DNA of 64,000 bases from contig NZ_CP007597.1 of NCBI RefSeq assembly GCF_000661955.1, positions 861,605-925,604 on the forward strand. Reading direction: 5' to 3'. The translations under genes were made by a program, and so were the position numbers. The DNA comes from Stenotrophomonas rhizophila (GTDB taxonomy: Bacteria; Pseudomonadota; Gammaproteobacteria; Xanthomonadales; Xanthomonadaceae). This document shows positions 45,448 to 54,777 of the stretch, one piece after another (the first letter of the stretch is position 1; every line of letters starts with the position of its first letter). Below the pieces are notes generated by a model. It had not been told where the DNA came from. It saw nothing but the letters and a program-made list of their open reading frames with translations, and did no database searches.

Positions 45448-46199
45448 GAACGTCATCGGTGCGGCGACGGCACGCGCCTTGGTAGGGTCGGTTCCCAAAC
45501 GACTGCCGATGATGCGTGTGGGTGCGGCGAACGCATGACCTGTGCCGAAGCGATCTGCGCTCCGGGGTCATGCCCTCAACGAACGTTGCGCAGACCAACG
45601 GCGGTCGATCGGGATGCGACCCTACCAGCGAGGCGCATCGCCGAACGCTCTCGGCATCATGAAAACCGTTGGTGGCTCCGCGATGATGGAGGGCACGCGC
45701 CTGGTAGGGTCGGTTCCCAAACGACTGCCGATGATGCGTGTGGGTGCGGCGAACGCATCTCCTGTGCCGAAGCGATCTTCGCTTTGGGGTCATGCCCTCA
45801 CCGAACGTTGCGCAGACCAACGGCGGTCGATCGGGATGCGACCCTGCCAGCGAGGCACATCGCCGAATGCCCTCGGCATCATGAGAACCGTTGGCGGCTC
45901 CGCGATGATGGAAGGCACGCGCCTTGGTAGGGTCGGTTCCCAAACGACTGCCGTTGATGCGTGTGGGTGCGGCGAACGCATCACCTGTGCCGAAGCGATC
46001 TTCGCTTTGGGGGCATGCCCTCACCGAACGTTGCGCAGACCAACGGCGGTCGATCGGGATGCGACCCTGCCAGCGAGGCGCATCGCCGAACGCCCCCGGT
46101 TCCCTCCTGCATCGCCGAAGGCCATGGACCGGGGCCGATCCGTCGCCCCCGCCCTTGACCGGGGCCGATCCGTCGTCCCGGCCGTCGTCCGGTACCCGA
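45448..46199. other. Gene-free region dominated by a tandem repeat
   Basis: About 750 bases between azurin and hemL with no believable gene. The open frames on both strands arise from the repeat itself: the copies differ in frame from one another, which argues against a coding role. It contains the 223-bp repeat array and, at 46126-46175, a short direct repeat of GACCGGGGCCGATCCGTCG. Confidence 0.7.
45481..46098 (+). repeat. Tandem array of three ~223-bp units
   Basis: Units begin GGTAGGGTCGGTTCCCAAAC at 45481, 45703 and 45926, spaced 222 and 223 bases; the third is cut off at about 46098. Copies are highly similar, with scattered differences such as GCTCCGG against CTTTGGG. Each unit holds GCGCAGACCAACGGCGGTCG and GGATGCGACCCT. 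Since 223 is not a multiple of three, the copies would not be read in one frame, supporting a non-coding repeat. Confidence 0.88.
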
Positions 46200-47489
46200 T
46201 CAGCCTTTGACGACCTTGAACGCCTCGCGGGCGGCGTCGATGGTCGCGTCGATCACGCTGTCGTCGTGCGCGCTGGACATGAAGCCGGCCTCGTACGCCG
46301 ACGGGGCCAGGAACACGCCGCGCTCCAGCATCGCGTGGAAGAAGGTGTTGAACGCAGTAATGTCACAGGCGGTGGCCTGGGCGTAGGTGTCCACCTTCTG
46401 GTCGGTGAAGAACAGCCCGAACATGCCGCCCACCTGGGTAGTGGTCACGGGCACGCCGGCCTCGGCCGCCGCCGCTTCCAGCCCGGCGCACAGGCGCGCG
46501 CTGGCCGCGCTGAGGCGGTCATGGAAGCCCGGTTCCTGCACCAGTTCCAGCATCGCAAGGCCGGCGGCCATCGCCACCGGGTTGCCGCTGAGCGTGCCGG
46601 CCTGGTAGATCGGGCCGGCCGGGGCGATCTGCGACATCAGGTCGGCACGGCCGCCGTAGGCACCCACCGGCATGCCGCCGCCGATGATCTTGCCGAAGGT
46701 GGTCAGGTCCGGGGTGATGCCGTAGTGGGCCTGCGCACCGCCGAGGGCGACGCGGAACCCGGTCATCACCTCATCGAAGATCAACAGCGCGCCGTACTGG
46801 GTGCACAGGGCGCGCAGGTGCTGCAGGTAGCCGTCGCGCGGCGGAATGCAGTTGGCGTTGCCCACCACCGGCTCGATGATCAGCCCGGCGATGTGCTCGC
46901 CCTGTTCGGCGAACAGCGCGGTGGCCGCGTCGAAATCGTTGTAGGGCAGGGTGAGGGTGAGTTCGCTCAGGCCGGCCGGCACGCCCGGCGAGGTGGGCAC
47001 GCCCAGGGTCAGCATGCCGCTGCCGGCCTTCACCAGGAACGAGTCGCCGTGGCCGTGGTAGCAGCCTTCGAACTTGACGATGCGATTGCGCCCGGTGGCC
47101 CCGCGCGCCAGCCGGATCGCCGACAGCGTGGCTTCGGTGCCGGAGTTGACCATGCGTACCATCTGGCACGACGGGATCAGCCGGGTGAGGGTTTCGGCCA
47201 TCACCACTTCGGCCTCGCACGGCGCGCCGAACGACAGGCCGTTGTTGATCGCATGCTTGACCGCCTGGCGCACGGCCGGGTGGTTGTGGCCGACGATCAT
47301 CGGGCCCCACGACCCCACGTAGTCGATGTAGCGGTTGCCATCCACGTCGTACAGGTACGGGCCATCGGCGCGCTGCACGAAGAACGGCTCGCCGCCGACC
47401 GACTTGAACGCGCGCACCGGCGAGTTGACACCGCCCGGCAGCAGCTTCTGGGCGCGGGTGAACAGGGCGTGGGACTGGTCGTGGTTCAT
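46200..47489 (-). CDS. hemL: Glutamate-1-semialdehyde 2,1-aminomutase
   Basis: 429-residue PLP enzyme that makes 5-aminolevulinate, the first committed tetrapyrrole precursor. Family motifs are intact: [11 protein letters not shown] near the start, [40 protein letters not shown], the lysine-bearing [14 protein letters not shown] and [10 protein letters not shown]. Its start lies 15 bases after the thiE stop, so thiE and hemL form an operon. Confidence 0.97.
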   Translation of the reverse strand: MNHDQSHALFTRAQKLLPGGVNSPVRAFKSVGGEPFFVQRADGPYLYDVDGNRYIDYVGSWGPMIVGHNHPAVRQAVKHAINNGLSFGAPCEAEVVMAETLTRLIPSCQMVRMVNSGTEATLSAIRLARGATGRNRIVKFEGCYHGHGDSFLVKAGSGMLTLGVPTSPGVPAGLSELTLTLPYNDFDAATALFAEQGEHIAGLIIEPVVGNANCIPPRDGYLQHLRALCTQYGALLIFDEVMTGFRVALGGAQAHYGITPDLTTFGKIIGGGMPVGAYGGRADLMSQIAPAGPIYQAGTLSGNPVAMAAGLAMLELVQEPGFHDRLSAASARLCAGLEAAAAEAGVPVTTTQVGGMFGLFFTDQKVDTYAQATACDITAFNTFFHAMLERGVFLAPSAYEAGFMSSAHDDSVIDATIDAAREAFKVVKG

Positions 47490-47504
47490 GGGGTGTCCTG
47501 GGTC

Positions 47505-48140
47505 TTACGGAAACTGGGCGAGGAAAGCGCGCTGGGTGGCGACCGGATCGGGGGCGGCAAAAATGCCGCTGACCACGGCCACCAGGTCGGCACCGGCCGC
47601 GATGATGGGACCCACATTGTCCGGGCTGAGCCCGCCGATCGCCACCCGCGGTACGCCCAGTGCGGCGCTTTGCCGCAGCAGGTCCGGCGTGGCACGGCTG
47701 GAGGTGACCTTGGTGGTGGTGGGGAAGAACGCGCCGAACGCCACGTAGCTGGCGCCCTCGGCCACGGCACGTTCGGCATTGGCCAGCTGGTCGTAGCAGG
47801 ACGCGCCGATGATGGCGTCGGGGCCCAGCAGGGCACGCGCGGCGCCGATGTCGCCGTCGGTGCCGCCCAGGTGCACGCCGGCGGCGCCCACGGCCTGGGC
47901 CAGTGCCGGGTCGTCATTGATGATCAACGGCACCCCGTGCTGGGCGCACAGTGCCTGCAGCGCGGTGGCCTGCTGCAGGTGCAGGGCGGCCGCGGCGGTC
48001 TTGTTGCGGTACTGCAGCCAGGTCGCGCCGGCGGCCAGCAGCGGCGCGGTACGCGCCAGCAGGCGGGCGGTGTCGGCCTCGTCGGGGGTGATCAGGTAGA
48101 CGCCGCGTGGGCGCACGGGGGAGACTGAAGCAGAATTCAT
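47505..48140 (-). CDS. thiE: Thiamine-phosphate synthase
   Basis: 211-residue TIM-barrel enzyme that joins HMP-PP and the thiazole phosphate to give thiamine phosphate. Present are YLITPDE, the LQYRNK substrate motif, [19 protein letters not shown], the catalytic [18 protein letters not shown] segment and the phosphate loop [10 protein letters not shown]. It complements thiC at 1775. It is the first gene of the thiE-hemL unit and is divergent from rubredoxin. Confidence 0.95.
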   Translation of the reverse strand: MNSASVSPVRPRGVYLITPDEADTARLLARTAPLLAAGATWLQYRNKTAAAALHLQQATALQALCAQHGVPLIINDDPALAQAVGAAGVHLGGTDGDIGAARALLGPDAIIGASCYDQLANAERAVAEGASYVAFGAFFPTTTKVTSSRATPDLLRQSAALGVPRVAIGGLSPDNVGPIIAAGADLVAVVSGIFAAPDPVATQRAFLAQFP

Positions 48141-48212
48141 CGGTGGCTACCGGTAGCACGACGGGAGTGGGACAATGGCGGTCGCCCGTTTTTGTCCAGC
48201 CGTGATTATCCA

Positions 48213-48404
48213 ATGACCGATGCCACCGCCACCACTTTCCGCACCTGGATGTGCGTTGTCTGCGGCTTTCTGTACAGGGAAGAAGACGGCCTGCCGGAAG
48301 AAGGCATTGCGCCGGGCACGCGCTGGGAAGACATTCCCGACACCTGGACCTGCCCCGATTGCGGCGTGACCAAGGACGATTTCGAGATGGTCGAGGTCGA
48401 TTGA
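48213..48404 (+). CDS. rubA: Rubredoxin
   Basis: 63-residue iron-only electron carrier. The iron is held by four cysteines in CVVCG and CPDCG, and the aromatic GTRWEDIPDTW stretch between them is typical. The ATG at 48213 is chosen; a TTG at 48192 would add seven residues. It is divergent from thiE; its redox partner is not visible nearby. Confidence 0.95.
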   Translation: MTDATATTFRTWMCVVCGFLYREEDGLPEEGIAPGTRWEDIPDTWTCPDCGVTKDDFEMVEVD

Positions 48405-48411
48405 CCGGCGG

Positions 48412-48432
48412 GTATCGACCGTTGGTCGATAC
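48412..48432 (+). repeat. Short SMAG-like dyad after rubredoxin
   Basis: GTATCGACC / GGTCGATAC with a GTT loop, a single-hairpin variant of the SMAG theme. It may also act as a weak terminator between the convergent rubredoxin and SirB1-type genes. Confidence 0.7.
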
Positions 48433-48441
48433 GCCCCTTCG

Positions 48442-49287
48442 TCAATGCAACCGCGGCGCCCGTCCGCCCAGTTCCACCAGCTTCTCGCGCACCCATTGCG
48501 CATCGGTGGCCTGGCGGTTGCGTTGCAGGTACAGCGCCAGGTCATGGCGCGCCCCGGCCTCGTAATCCAGGTTCAGGTACGCCAAGCCGCGGTCACGCAG
48601 CGCATCGTCCTGTTCGGGCGCCAGCTTGAGCAGGCGGTCGGCACTGCGCGCGGCGCGGTCCCATTCGCCGCGCTCCACATACACGCCGTGCAGGTTGCGC
48701 AGCATGCGCATCAGGATCGCGCGTGCCGGGGCGGCATCCAGGATCTGCGCCAGCACGTGGTCGTCCGGGGTTTCGCCGCCCAGGTGCGAGCGGGCGCGCT
48801 CGCGCAGTTCTTCCACGTCCAGCGGGCGGCCGCCGTTGTAGGGGTCCATCACCAGCACCCCGTCGTCCACCGGCAGACGCACCAGGAAGTGCCCCGGGAA
48901 GGACACCCCGTCCAGCGGAATGCCCAGCCGGCGCGCGACTTCCATCTGCACCAGGGCCAGCGAGATCGGATTGCCCAGGCGGCGTTCGAACACCTGGTTG
49001 AGGTAGCTGTTGCGCGGGTCGTAGTACTCGCCGTGGTCGCCGCCGTAGCCCAGTTCGTCGAACAGGTGGCGGTTCACGGCGGCGATCTTCAGCGGCCAGT
49101 GCTCGATGGTGTCCACCTCGGTACGCAGGTGGTCGGCATGGGCCTGCACCACCGCGTCGTACACGGTGGGGTCCAGGTCGGGGTATTCGTCGCGGGCGAT
49201 CAGCAGTGCTGTGGGCAACAGCGGCAGGGCCTCGTCATCCAGCTCGGCCAGTGAATCCCACGTCGGCAATGTGATCTGCCCCTGCAT
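48442..49287 (-). CDS. SirB1-family transglutaminase-like / TPR protein
   Basis: 281-residue cytoplasmic protein. The N-terminal part (YYDPRNSYLNQVFERRLGNPISLALVQMEVARRLGIPLDGV, quoted in part as YLNQVFERRLGNPISLAL) is the SirB1_N region related to transglutaminase-like folds, with PGHFLVRL following. The C-terminal part contains TPR-type helices (AARSADRLLKLAPEQDDALRD). The family is widespread in proteobacteria, its exact function unproven. Confidence 0.9.
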   Translation of the reverse strand: MQGQITLPTWDSLAELDDEALPLLPTALLIARDEYPDLDPTVYDAVVQAHADHLRTEVDTIEHWPLKIAAVNRHLFDELGYGGDHGEYYDPRNSYLNQVFERRLGNPISLALVQMEVARRLGIPLDGVSFPGHFLVRLPVDDGVLVMDPYNGGRPLDVEELRERARSHLGGETPDDHVLAQILDAAPARAILMRMLRNLHGVYVERGEWDRAARSADRLLKLAPEQDDALRDRGLAYLNLDYEAGARHDLALYLQRNRQATDAQWVREKLVELGGRAPRLH

Positions 49288-49350
49288 GGCTACAGACTGG
49301 CGACAAACGCAGCCGGTTTCAAGGGCTTCAGCGCCGGATCACGCCCGCCG

Positions 49351-49425
49351 GTAGAGCCGACCGTTGATCGGCTGAGCGGAAACGTTGAGGAGGGCCAGGG
49401 GCGGCCGACCAACGGTCGGCTCTAC
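49351..49425. repeat. SMAG element
   Basis: GTAGAGCCGACCGTTGATCG at the left and CCGACCAACGGTCGGCTCTAC-type sequence at the right (read in part), 75 bp in all, between the SirB1-type gene and the DUF192 gene. Confidence 0.9.
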
Positions 49426-49444
49426 CCCGGGCGGGGACGCGGTG

Positions 49445-49894
49445 TCAGCGGTCGGCGATGCCGGGGCCGAAGGTGATCTCGGTGCCGTCCTTCAAGCCCA
49501 GCTTTTCGGCCTGGCCGGCATTGAGCTCCAGCACGTAACGGGCCGGGCCGCTGCTGGGGTAGGGCGGGCAACGGTCGCCGGCCGAGCACGGCGGCACATC
49601 GCGCTGCTGGCTGACCAGCCGGCGCTGTTCGTCGAAGTACAGGATGTCCAGCGCGATCTTGGTGTTCTTCATCCAGTACGCCTGCAGTTCCTCGCGCTCG
49701 TGCAGGAACAACATGCCATGGTCGGCATCCATCTGGTCGCGGAACATCAGCCCGCGCGCGCGGCTGGCGTCATCGCGGGCCAGTTCCACCTGGTAGCGGG
49801 CACCGCTCAGTTCCACCCAGTGGCGGGTGCCGCTGCTGGCGCAGCCGGTCAGGGTCATCAGGAGCAGCAGCGGCAACAGGCGGATCAGCGACAT
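49445..49894 (-). CDS. DUF192 lipoprotein
   Basis: 149-residue lipoprotein with signal IRLLPLLLLMTLTGC (LTGC lipobox, cysteine about 18). The DUF192 core follows: ARGLMFRDQMDADHGMLF, then YWMKNTKIALDILYFDEQ and GPARYVLELNAGQAEKLGLK. The fold is known but the role is not. It follows rpiA by about 50 bases and may belong to the fau-EVE-rpiA transcript. Confidence 0.9.
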   Translation of the reverse strand: MSLIRLLPLLLLMTLTGCASSGTRHWVELSGARYQVELARDDASRARGLMFRDQMDADHGMLFLHEREELQAYWMKNTKIALDILYFDEQRRLVSQQRDVPPCSAGDRCPPYPSSGPARYVLELNAGQAEKLGLKDGTEITFGPGIADR

Positions 49895-49946
49895 CGGGGT
49901 CTACCTCGGCAGGAAGAAGGCCGGCCATCGTGGGCCGGCCGCGGAA

Positions 49947-50594
49947 TCAGAATACGCGGGGCGGCTCGCCGCCGACGATGACCACGTCGGCCGGGCGCCG
50001 CGCGAACAGGCCCACGCTCACCACGCCGGGCAGCTGGTTGAGCTCGCGCTCAAGCTTGACCGGGTCGGTGATCTGCAGGTGGTGGATGTCCAGGATCACG
50101 TTGCCGTTGTCGGTGACCACGCCTTCGCGCCAGGCCGGCTGGCCGCCGGTCATGTCCAGGATGCGGCGCGCGATCAGGCTGCGGGCCATCGGGATCACTT
50201 CCACCGGCAACGGGAAACGCCCCAGCACGGGCACCTGCTTGCTCGGGTCGATGATGCACACGAAGCGCTCGCTGGCCTCGGCGATGATCTTCTCGCGGGT
50301 CAGCGCGGCGCCGCCGCCCTTGATCAGGCACTTGTTGCCGTCGCACTCGTCGGCGCCGTCCACGTACAGCGACAGGTTGCCGGTGTGGTTGAGCTCCATC
50401 ACCTCGATGCCGTGCGACTTCAGCTGGGCGGTGCTCTGCTCGGAGCTGGACACGGTGCCCTTGATGCGGTGCTTGATGCGGGCCAGGCCGTCGATGAAGT
50501 AGGCAACGGTGGACCCGGTGCCGACCCCGACGATCATGCCGTCTTCGACGTATTCCAGGGCTTTTTCAGCAGCCAGGCGCTTGGCTTCGGACAT
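49947..50594 (-). CDS. rpiA: Ribose-5-phosphate isomerase A
   Basis: 215-residue enzyme of the pentose phosphate pathway that interconverts ribose and ribulose 5-phosphate. Motifs [43 protein letters not shown] and DNGNVILDI are all in place. The ATG at 50594 gives the usual start ([13 protein letters not shown]); a TTG nine bases upstream is not needed. It lies 30 bases after the EVE-domain gene. Confidence 0.97.
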   Translation of the reverse strand: MSEAKRLAAEKALEYVEDGMIVGVGTGSTVAYFIDGLARIKHRIKGTVSSSEQSTAQLKSHGIEVMELNHTGNLSLYVDGADECDGNKCLIKGGGAALTREKIIAEASERFVCIIDPSKQVPVLGRFPLPVEVIPMARSLIARRILDMTGGQPAWREGVVTDNGNVILDIHHLQITDPVKLERELNQLPGVVSVGLFARRPADVVIVGGEPPRVF

Positions 50595-50624
50595 GGCGGG
50601 CAACTCTATGAGGGAAAAGGGGAA

Positions 50625-51101
<477 letters not shown>

Positions 51102-51114
51102 GCGGAGTCTTTGA

Positions 51115-51714
51115 TTACGGTAGGTGCCGACCGTTGGCCGGTACGCAGACGAGGGTGGAGATGTCGGTGCAGATCGCATCCACCGCGACATCCCAGGGCT
51201 GTACCGGCAGGTCATCGACCTGCTGCACCGAGAAGCCGACCCCCACCAGCCACGGCGGTGCGGGGCGCTGGTGGCGGAACGCGAAGCTGCGATCATACCA
51301 GCCGCCTCCCATGCCCAGGCGCCGGCCCTGCGCGTCGAAACCGACCAGGGGCGCCACCACCAGTGTCATCTGCTCCGGTGCCAGGGTGGCCTCCAGTGCG
51401 ATGTCCGGTTCGGGAATGCCGTAGCGGTTGGCGGTCAGTGGCTGGCCGGGTCGCCAGGGCGCGAAGCGCAGCGTGTCGCCGGCGAGGATCGGCAGGCAGT
51501 ACTGCAGCGCGTCGGGCAGCTGCATCTGCCAGCGGTGCAGGGCGATTTCGCCATCCATCGCCCAGTACCCGGCAACGAAGCCGTGCGCAGGGGCGAAGGG
51601 GAGCTGGAGCAGGCGATCGGCCAGATGTTCGGCGGCGGCCAGGCGCTGCGCGGCGGGGATGTCTCGGCGGCGTTGGCGCAGCTGCTGGCGCAGTGCGGAG
51701 CGCGGGTCGGTCAT
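51115..51714 (-). CDS. fau: 5-formyltetrahydrofolate cyclo-ligase
   Basis: 199-residue ATP-dependent enzyme (ygfA in older naming) that returns 5-formyl-THF to the folate pool as methenyl-THF. Seen are LRQQLRQRRRDI near the start, VVAPLVGFDAQGRRLGMGGGW and YDRSF in the C-terminal half. It lies immediately downstream of the 6S RNA gene, the arrangement known from many gammaproteobacteria, where 6S RNA and fau may be cotranscribed. Confidence 0.93.
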   Translation of the reverse strand: MTDPRSALRQQLRQRRRDIPAAQRLAAAEHLADRLLQLPFAPAHGFVAGYWAMDGEIALHRWQMQLPDALQYCLPILAGDTLRFAPWRPGQPLTANRYGIPEPDIALEATLAPEQMTLVVAPLVGFDAQGRRLGMGGGWYDRSFAFRHQRPAPPWLVGVGFSVQQVDDLPVQPWDVAVDAICTDISTLVCVPANGRHLP

Positions 51715-51743
51715 GCCTGGGTCCGGGGCGTGGTGCGGGCGCG

Positions 51744-51784
51744 GATAAAACAAGAGCGACGTCCCGGTAGGGGCGTCGCTCTTG
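51744..51784 (-). terminator. Rho-independent terminator after 6S RNA
   Basis: On the minus strand CAAGAGCGACG...CGTCGCTCTTG is followed by TTTTATCC. It lies right after the predicted 3' end of 6S RNA and before fau, so fau transcription would need read-through or its own promoter. Confidence 0.85.
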
Positions 51785-51786
51785 CA

Positions 51787-51980
51787 GGAATACTGCATTC
51801 TCCGCGGTGACGATGCGTGCGAAACGACCTTGAACCCGGGGTTCAAGTGGGTACGCTGGGGTTCCTTCGGGCTTCCCGCTACAAGGCGGACTTGCACTCC
51901 CGGCGCCGTCGCGCACCCGTGGTCGTAATTAAGGGACAAGGCGAATGTTTGCACACGCCGTCGTTCACAGCAGAGAACGC
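51787..51980 (-). ncRNA. ssrS: 6S RNA
   Basis: About 194-nt regulatory RNA that binds RNA polymerase sigma-70 holoenzyme by mimicking an open promoter. Minus strand reads CTTGAACCCGGGGTTCAAGG near 51815-51840, close to the CCTTGAACCAAGGGTTCAAGG segment of Escherichia coli 6S RNA. The 5' end (GTTCTCTGC) can pair with the 3' end (CGCGGAGAATGCAG) to close the long hairpin. A TATAAT box lies just before the predicted start and a terminator just after the end. Position between zapA and fau is the classical ssrS location. Confidence 0.9.
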
Positions 51981-51986
51981 GTCGCC

Positions 51987-51992
51987 ATTATA
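51987..51992 (-). promoter_or_regulatory. -10 box of the 6S RNA promoter
   Basis: TATAAT on the minus strand followed by a GC-rich discriminator (GGCGACGCG), as in strong stable-RNA promoters. No equally good -35 was found at standard spacing. Confidence 0.75.
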
Positions 51993-52102
51993 GCCAAGCG
52001 CGCGCCGAGGGATAGGCCGTTCGTCGGTCGGATTGCACCTGAATTCAGATCGATGAAGGCCATGCGATGGCCTTGTTGAATGGAACATGGCGTGGAACAT
52101 CG

Positions 52103-52166
52103 GTAGAGCCGACCGTTGGTCGGCTGCACAAGCATTCGGGTGGCGCCGACCAACGGTCGGCTCTAC
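52103..52166. repeat. SMAG element between ssrS and zapA
   Basis: GTAGAGCCGACCGTTGGTCG at one end and CCAACGGTCGGCTCTAC at the other, 64 bp, in the gap downstream of zapA and upstream of the 6S promoter. Confidence 0.9.
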
Positions 52167-52177
52167 CGGTCAACGGC

Positions 52178-52474
52178 TCACGCCCCGTCGATCGCCCGGT
52201 CCAGCCGCCGGTTCAAATCGGCCAGGGTCTGCTGCAGTGCCACGCCCTGGCGGGCGTGTTCATCGCGCAGCTGCTGCAGTTCATGGGCCAGATTCAAGGC
52301 GGCCAGCACGGCCACCCGGTCCACGGCGGCCATGCGGTTGCTGCCGCGGATCTCGCGCATCTTCGCATCCAGCAGGCGGGCCGCTGCGGTGAGGATTTCT
52401 TTCTCTTCCGGGCCCACGCCCACCGTGTATTCACGGTCCAGGATGCGGACACTGACCGGTTCGGTCTGGCTCAT
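52178..52474 (-). CDS. zapA: Cell-division protein ZapA
   Basis: 98-residue FtsZ-associated protein that bundles FtsZ filaments at mid-cell. It begins EPVSVRILDREYTVGVGPEEKE, has LLDAKMREIRGSN, and ends in a coiled coil. Its ATG overlaps the stop of the upstream coiled-coil gene (ATGA), so they are coupled. The order coiled-coil, zapA, 6S RNA, fau is conserved in gammaproteobacteria. Confidence 0.94.
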   Translation of the reverse strand: MSQTEPVSVRILDREYTVGVGPEEKEILTAAARLLDAKMREIRGSNRMAAVDRVAVLAALNLAHELQQLRDEHARQGVALQQTLADLNRRLDRAIDGA

Positions 52475-52692
52475 GTGTGCTGCTCCAGGGACTTGAGGCG
52501 GGTGATCATCGCTTCGACCCGGGAGCGGGCCTGTTCGTTCTTGGCCAGCAGCTGGGAGCGCTCGGCCACCAGTTGCTCCTGCTGATGGCGCAGGCTGCGG
52601 TTCTCCTCGGCCAGGCGCTGGTTGCGTTCCAGCAACGCCTCCACCCGGGCGGCGAAGGCCTGCAATTGGGTGATGGCGTCGGAAGGTTCCAT
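52471..52692 (-). CDS. Small ZapB-like coiled-coil protein (TIGR02449 type)
   Basis: 73-residue protein that is almost entirely heptad-repeat coiled coil (LQAFAARVEALLERNQRLAE, then QLVAERSQLLAKNEQARSRV). Such proteins lie directly upstream of zapA in many proteobacteria and resemble ZapB, so a cell-division role is a fair inference. The ATG at 52692 is chosen; a TTG six codons upstream is possible. Divergent from ygfB. Confidence 0.82.
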   Translation of the reverse strand: MEPSDAITQLQAFAARVEALLERNQRLAEENRSLRHQQEQLVAERSQLLAKNEQARSRVEAMITRLKSLEQHT

Positions 52693-52890
52693 GCCCGGCA
52701 CGATAGGCAAGGGCGGTGGAGCCGGTCAAGCGAATAATGACGGGGGCTTCAGCAGGGGTCGGGTTACCCCCGCAGCGCCTGCCCGGGAACGCGATGGCAA
52801 CCCGACGGCCACGGGCGGATTGCTACACTGTGAGGCTGCCAGAGCGCCGCCCCCGGCGGCCCCGGCGCCTTTTTCCGATCGAGCCCCAAG

Positions 52891-53439
52891 ATGACCGAAC
52901 TTCCGAGTGTCGATGACGTAAACAAGGCCAGCCAGGCGTTGGGCCTGGGCGCCAATGCCGCCGAACTGCATGGCGGGCTGTGCGGCTGGCTGTCTGCCGG
53001 CGGTGCGCCGGTGCGCGAATGGCCGGCGCGGGTGCTGGCCGATGACAACCTGCCGCTGCCGGCCGAGGACGATCCGCTGTCGCAGCTGCTGCAGGCCAGC
53101 GTGGCGCAGCTGGAAGACCGCGACTTTGCGTTCGAGCTGCTGCTCAGCGACGCCAGCGACACCGCCGCGCAGGCCGATGCGCTGTTCACCTGGGCGCGCG
53201 CCTTCCTGGGCGGCTTCGGGCTGGGCTCCGGTGGCCGTCGCCCGACGCTGTCCGAAGAGGGCGAAGAAGCCCTGAACGACCTGGCCAAGCTGGCCCAGGC
53301 CTCCAGCGAAGACTTCGAAAGCGGCAACGATGATGACGAAGACGCGCTGGCCGAGATCGAAGAGTTCATCCGCGTGGCGGTGCTGCTGCTGCACGGCGAC
53401 TGCGTGATGGCCGCGCGCCACCGGCAGCGTCTGAACTGA
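52891..53439 (+). CDS. ygfB: UPF0149 family protein YgfB
   Basis: 182-residue acidic protein of the YecA/YgfB family. The helical core has ELHGGLCGWLSAGGAP, LFTWARAFLGGFGLG and the DDDEDALAEIEEFIRVAVLL stretch. The function is not fully settled; in Pseudomonas a homologue affects beta-lactam resistance genes. It lies one base before pepP, the conserved ygfB-pepP pair. Confidence 0.92.
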   Translation: MTELPSVDDVNKASQALGLGANAAELHGGLCGWLSAGGAPVREWPARVLADDNLPLPAEDDPLSQLLQASVAQLEDRDFAFELLLSDASDTAAQADALFTWARAFLGGFGLGSGGRRPTLSEEGEEALNDLAKLAQASSEDFESGNDDDEDALAEIEEFIRVAVLLLHGDCVMAARHRQRLN

Positions 53440-53440
53440 G

Positions 53441-54772
53441 ATGGATATCCGGCAGCTGACCGGCATCTCCGCCGCCGAGTACACCCGCCGCCGCCAGCAG
53501 TTGATGGAAATGGCCGGCGACGACGCGATCCTGGTGCTGCCGGCCGCGGCCGAGCGGGTGCGCAGTCTGGATACGCATTTCCCGTTCCGCCAGGACTCGG
53601 ACTTCTGGTACCTGAGCGGCTTCCCGGAGCCGGACGCGGTGCTGGTGCTGATCCCCGGCCGGCGCCACGGCGAGGTGATCCTGTTCTGCCGTGAGCGCGA
53701 CGCCGACCGCGAAGCCTGGGACGGCGCGCGCGCCGGGCAGGAAGGCGCGGTGTCGCAGTATGGGATGGACGATGCGTATCCCATCGACGACCTCGACGAC
53801 ATCCTGCCGGGTCTGCTGGAGGGGCGCTCGCGGGTGTACTACCACTTCGGCCGCGACGCGGAGTTCGACCTCAAGCTGATCGGCTGGGTCAACCGGGTGC
53901 GCTCGCAGGTGCGGCATGGCGCGCAGCCGCCGCATGAATTCCTGGAGCTGGGCCACCTGCTGCACGAACAGCGGCTGTTCAAGTCCAGCGCCGAGATCGC
54001 GCTGATGCAGCGCGCCGCCGATATCAGCGTGCAGGCCCACCGGGTAGCAATGCGGGTGGCGCGCCCGGGCATCCACGAGTACGAACTGCAGGCCGACCTG
54101 GAGCGCGAGTTCCGGGCAAATGATGCGTGCGCGGCATACTCCAGCATTGTCGGGGCCGGCTCCAACGGCTGCATCCTGCACTACCGCGACAACAACGCGC
54201 GATCGCGCGATGGCGAGCTGGTGCTGATCGATGCAGGCGCCGAGTACCGCGGCTACGCCAGCGACATCACCCGCACCTTCCCGGTGAACGGGCGCTTCAG
54301 TGCCGAACAGCGCGCGCTGCACGACCTGGTCGGCGCGGCGCAGGCGGCAGCGTTGGCGCAGGCCAAGCCGGGCAACGCGTATGAAGCCGGGCACCTGGCG
54401 GCCGTGCAGACCCTCACCGAAGGCCTGCTGCACCTGGGGCTGCTGAAGGGCAGTGCGGAAGAGAACATCGCCGAAGGCCATTACCAGCGCTTCTACCGGC
54501 ACAAGACCGGGCACTGGCTGGGGCTGGACGTGCACGACGTGGGCGATTACCGGCTGGCCGGCGACTCGCGCATGCTGGAACCGGGCATGGTGTTCACCAT
54601 CGAACCGGGCCTGTATGTCTCGGCAGATGACCGCAGCGTGGAAGCGCGCTGGCGCGGCATCGGCATCCGCACCGAGGATGACGTGCTGATCACCGAGGAC
54701 GGGCACCAGGTGCTGACCGCGGCGCTGGCGCGCAGCGCCGATGAGATCGAAGAGGAAATGGCGGCGCGCTGA
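53441..54772 (+). CDS. pepP: Xaa-Pro aminopeptidase
   Basis: 443-residue M24 metallopeptidase that removes N-terminal residues before proline. The dimetal site residues are visible: LIDAGAEYRGYASDITRTF (two aspartates), the GHWLGLDVHDVG histidine, and glutamates in FTIEPGLYV and ...GIRTEDDVL. An N-terminal creatinase-type domain (residues 1 to about 170) precedes them. It starts one base after ygfB and is followed by a REP array. Confidence 0.95.
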   Translation: MDIRQLTGISAAEYTRRRQQLMEMAGDDAILVLPAAAERVRSLDTHFPFRQDSDFWYLSGFPEPDAVLVLIPGRRHGEVILFCRERDADREAWDGARAGQEGAVSQYGMDDAYPIDDLDDILPGLLEGRSRVYYHFGRDAEFDLKLIGWVNRVRSQVRHGAQPPHEFLELGHLLHEQRLFKSSAEIALMQRAADISVQAHRVAMRVARPGIHEYELQADLEREFRANDACAAYSSIVGAGSNGCILHYRDNNARSRDGELVLIDAGAEYRGYASDITRTFPVNGRFSAEQRALHDLVGAAQAAALAQAKPGNAYEAGHLAAVQTLTEGLLHLGLLKGSAEENIAEGHYQRFYRHKTGHWLGLDVHDVGDYRLAGDSRMLEPGMVFTIEPGLYVSADDRSVEARWRGIGIRTEDDVLITEDGHQVLTAALARSADEIEEEMAAR

Positions 54773-54777
54773 CACCC

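Noticed and set aside
45209..46024. Minus-strand frame of 271 codons through the tandem repeat
   Set aside because: It runs antisense into azurin, the repeat copies are read in different frames, and the product has no domain; more likely a spurious frame of a DNA repeat.
45924..48128. Plus-strand open frame of 734 codons antisense to hemL and thiE
   Set aside because: hemL and thiE on the minus strand have full family motifs; the plus frame is a GC-rich shadow without motifs or a ribosome site.
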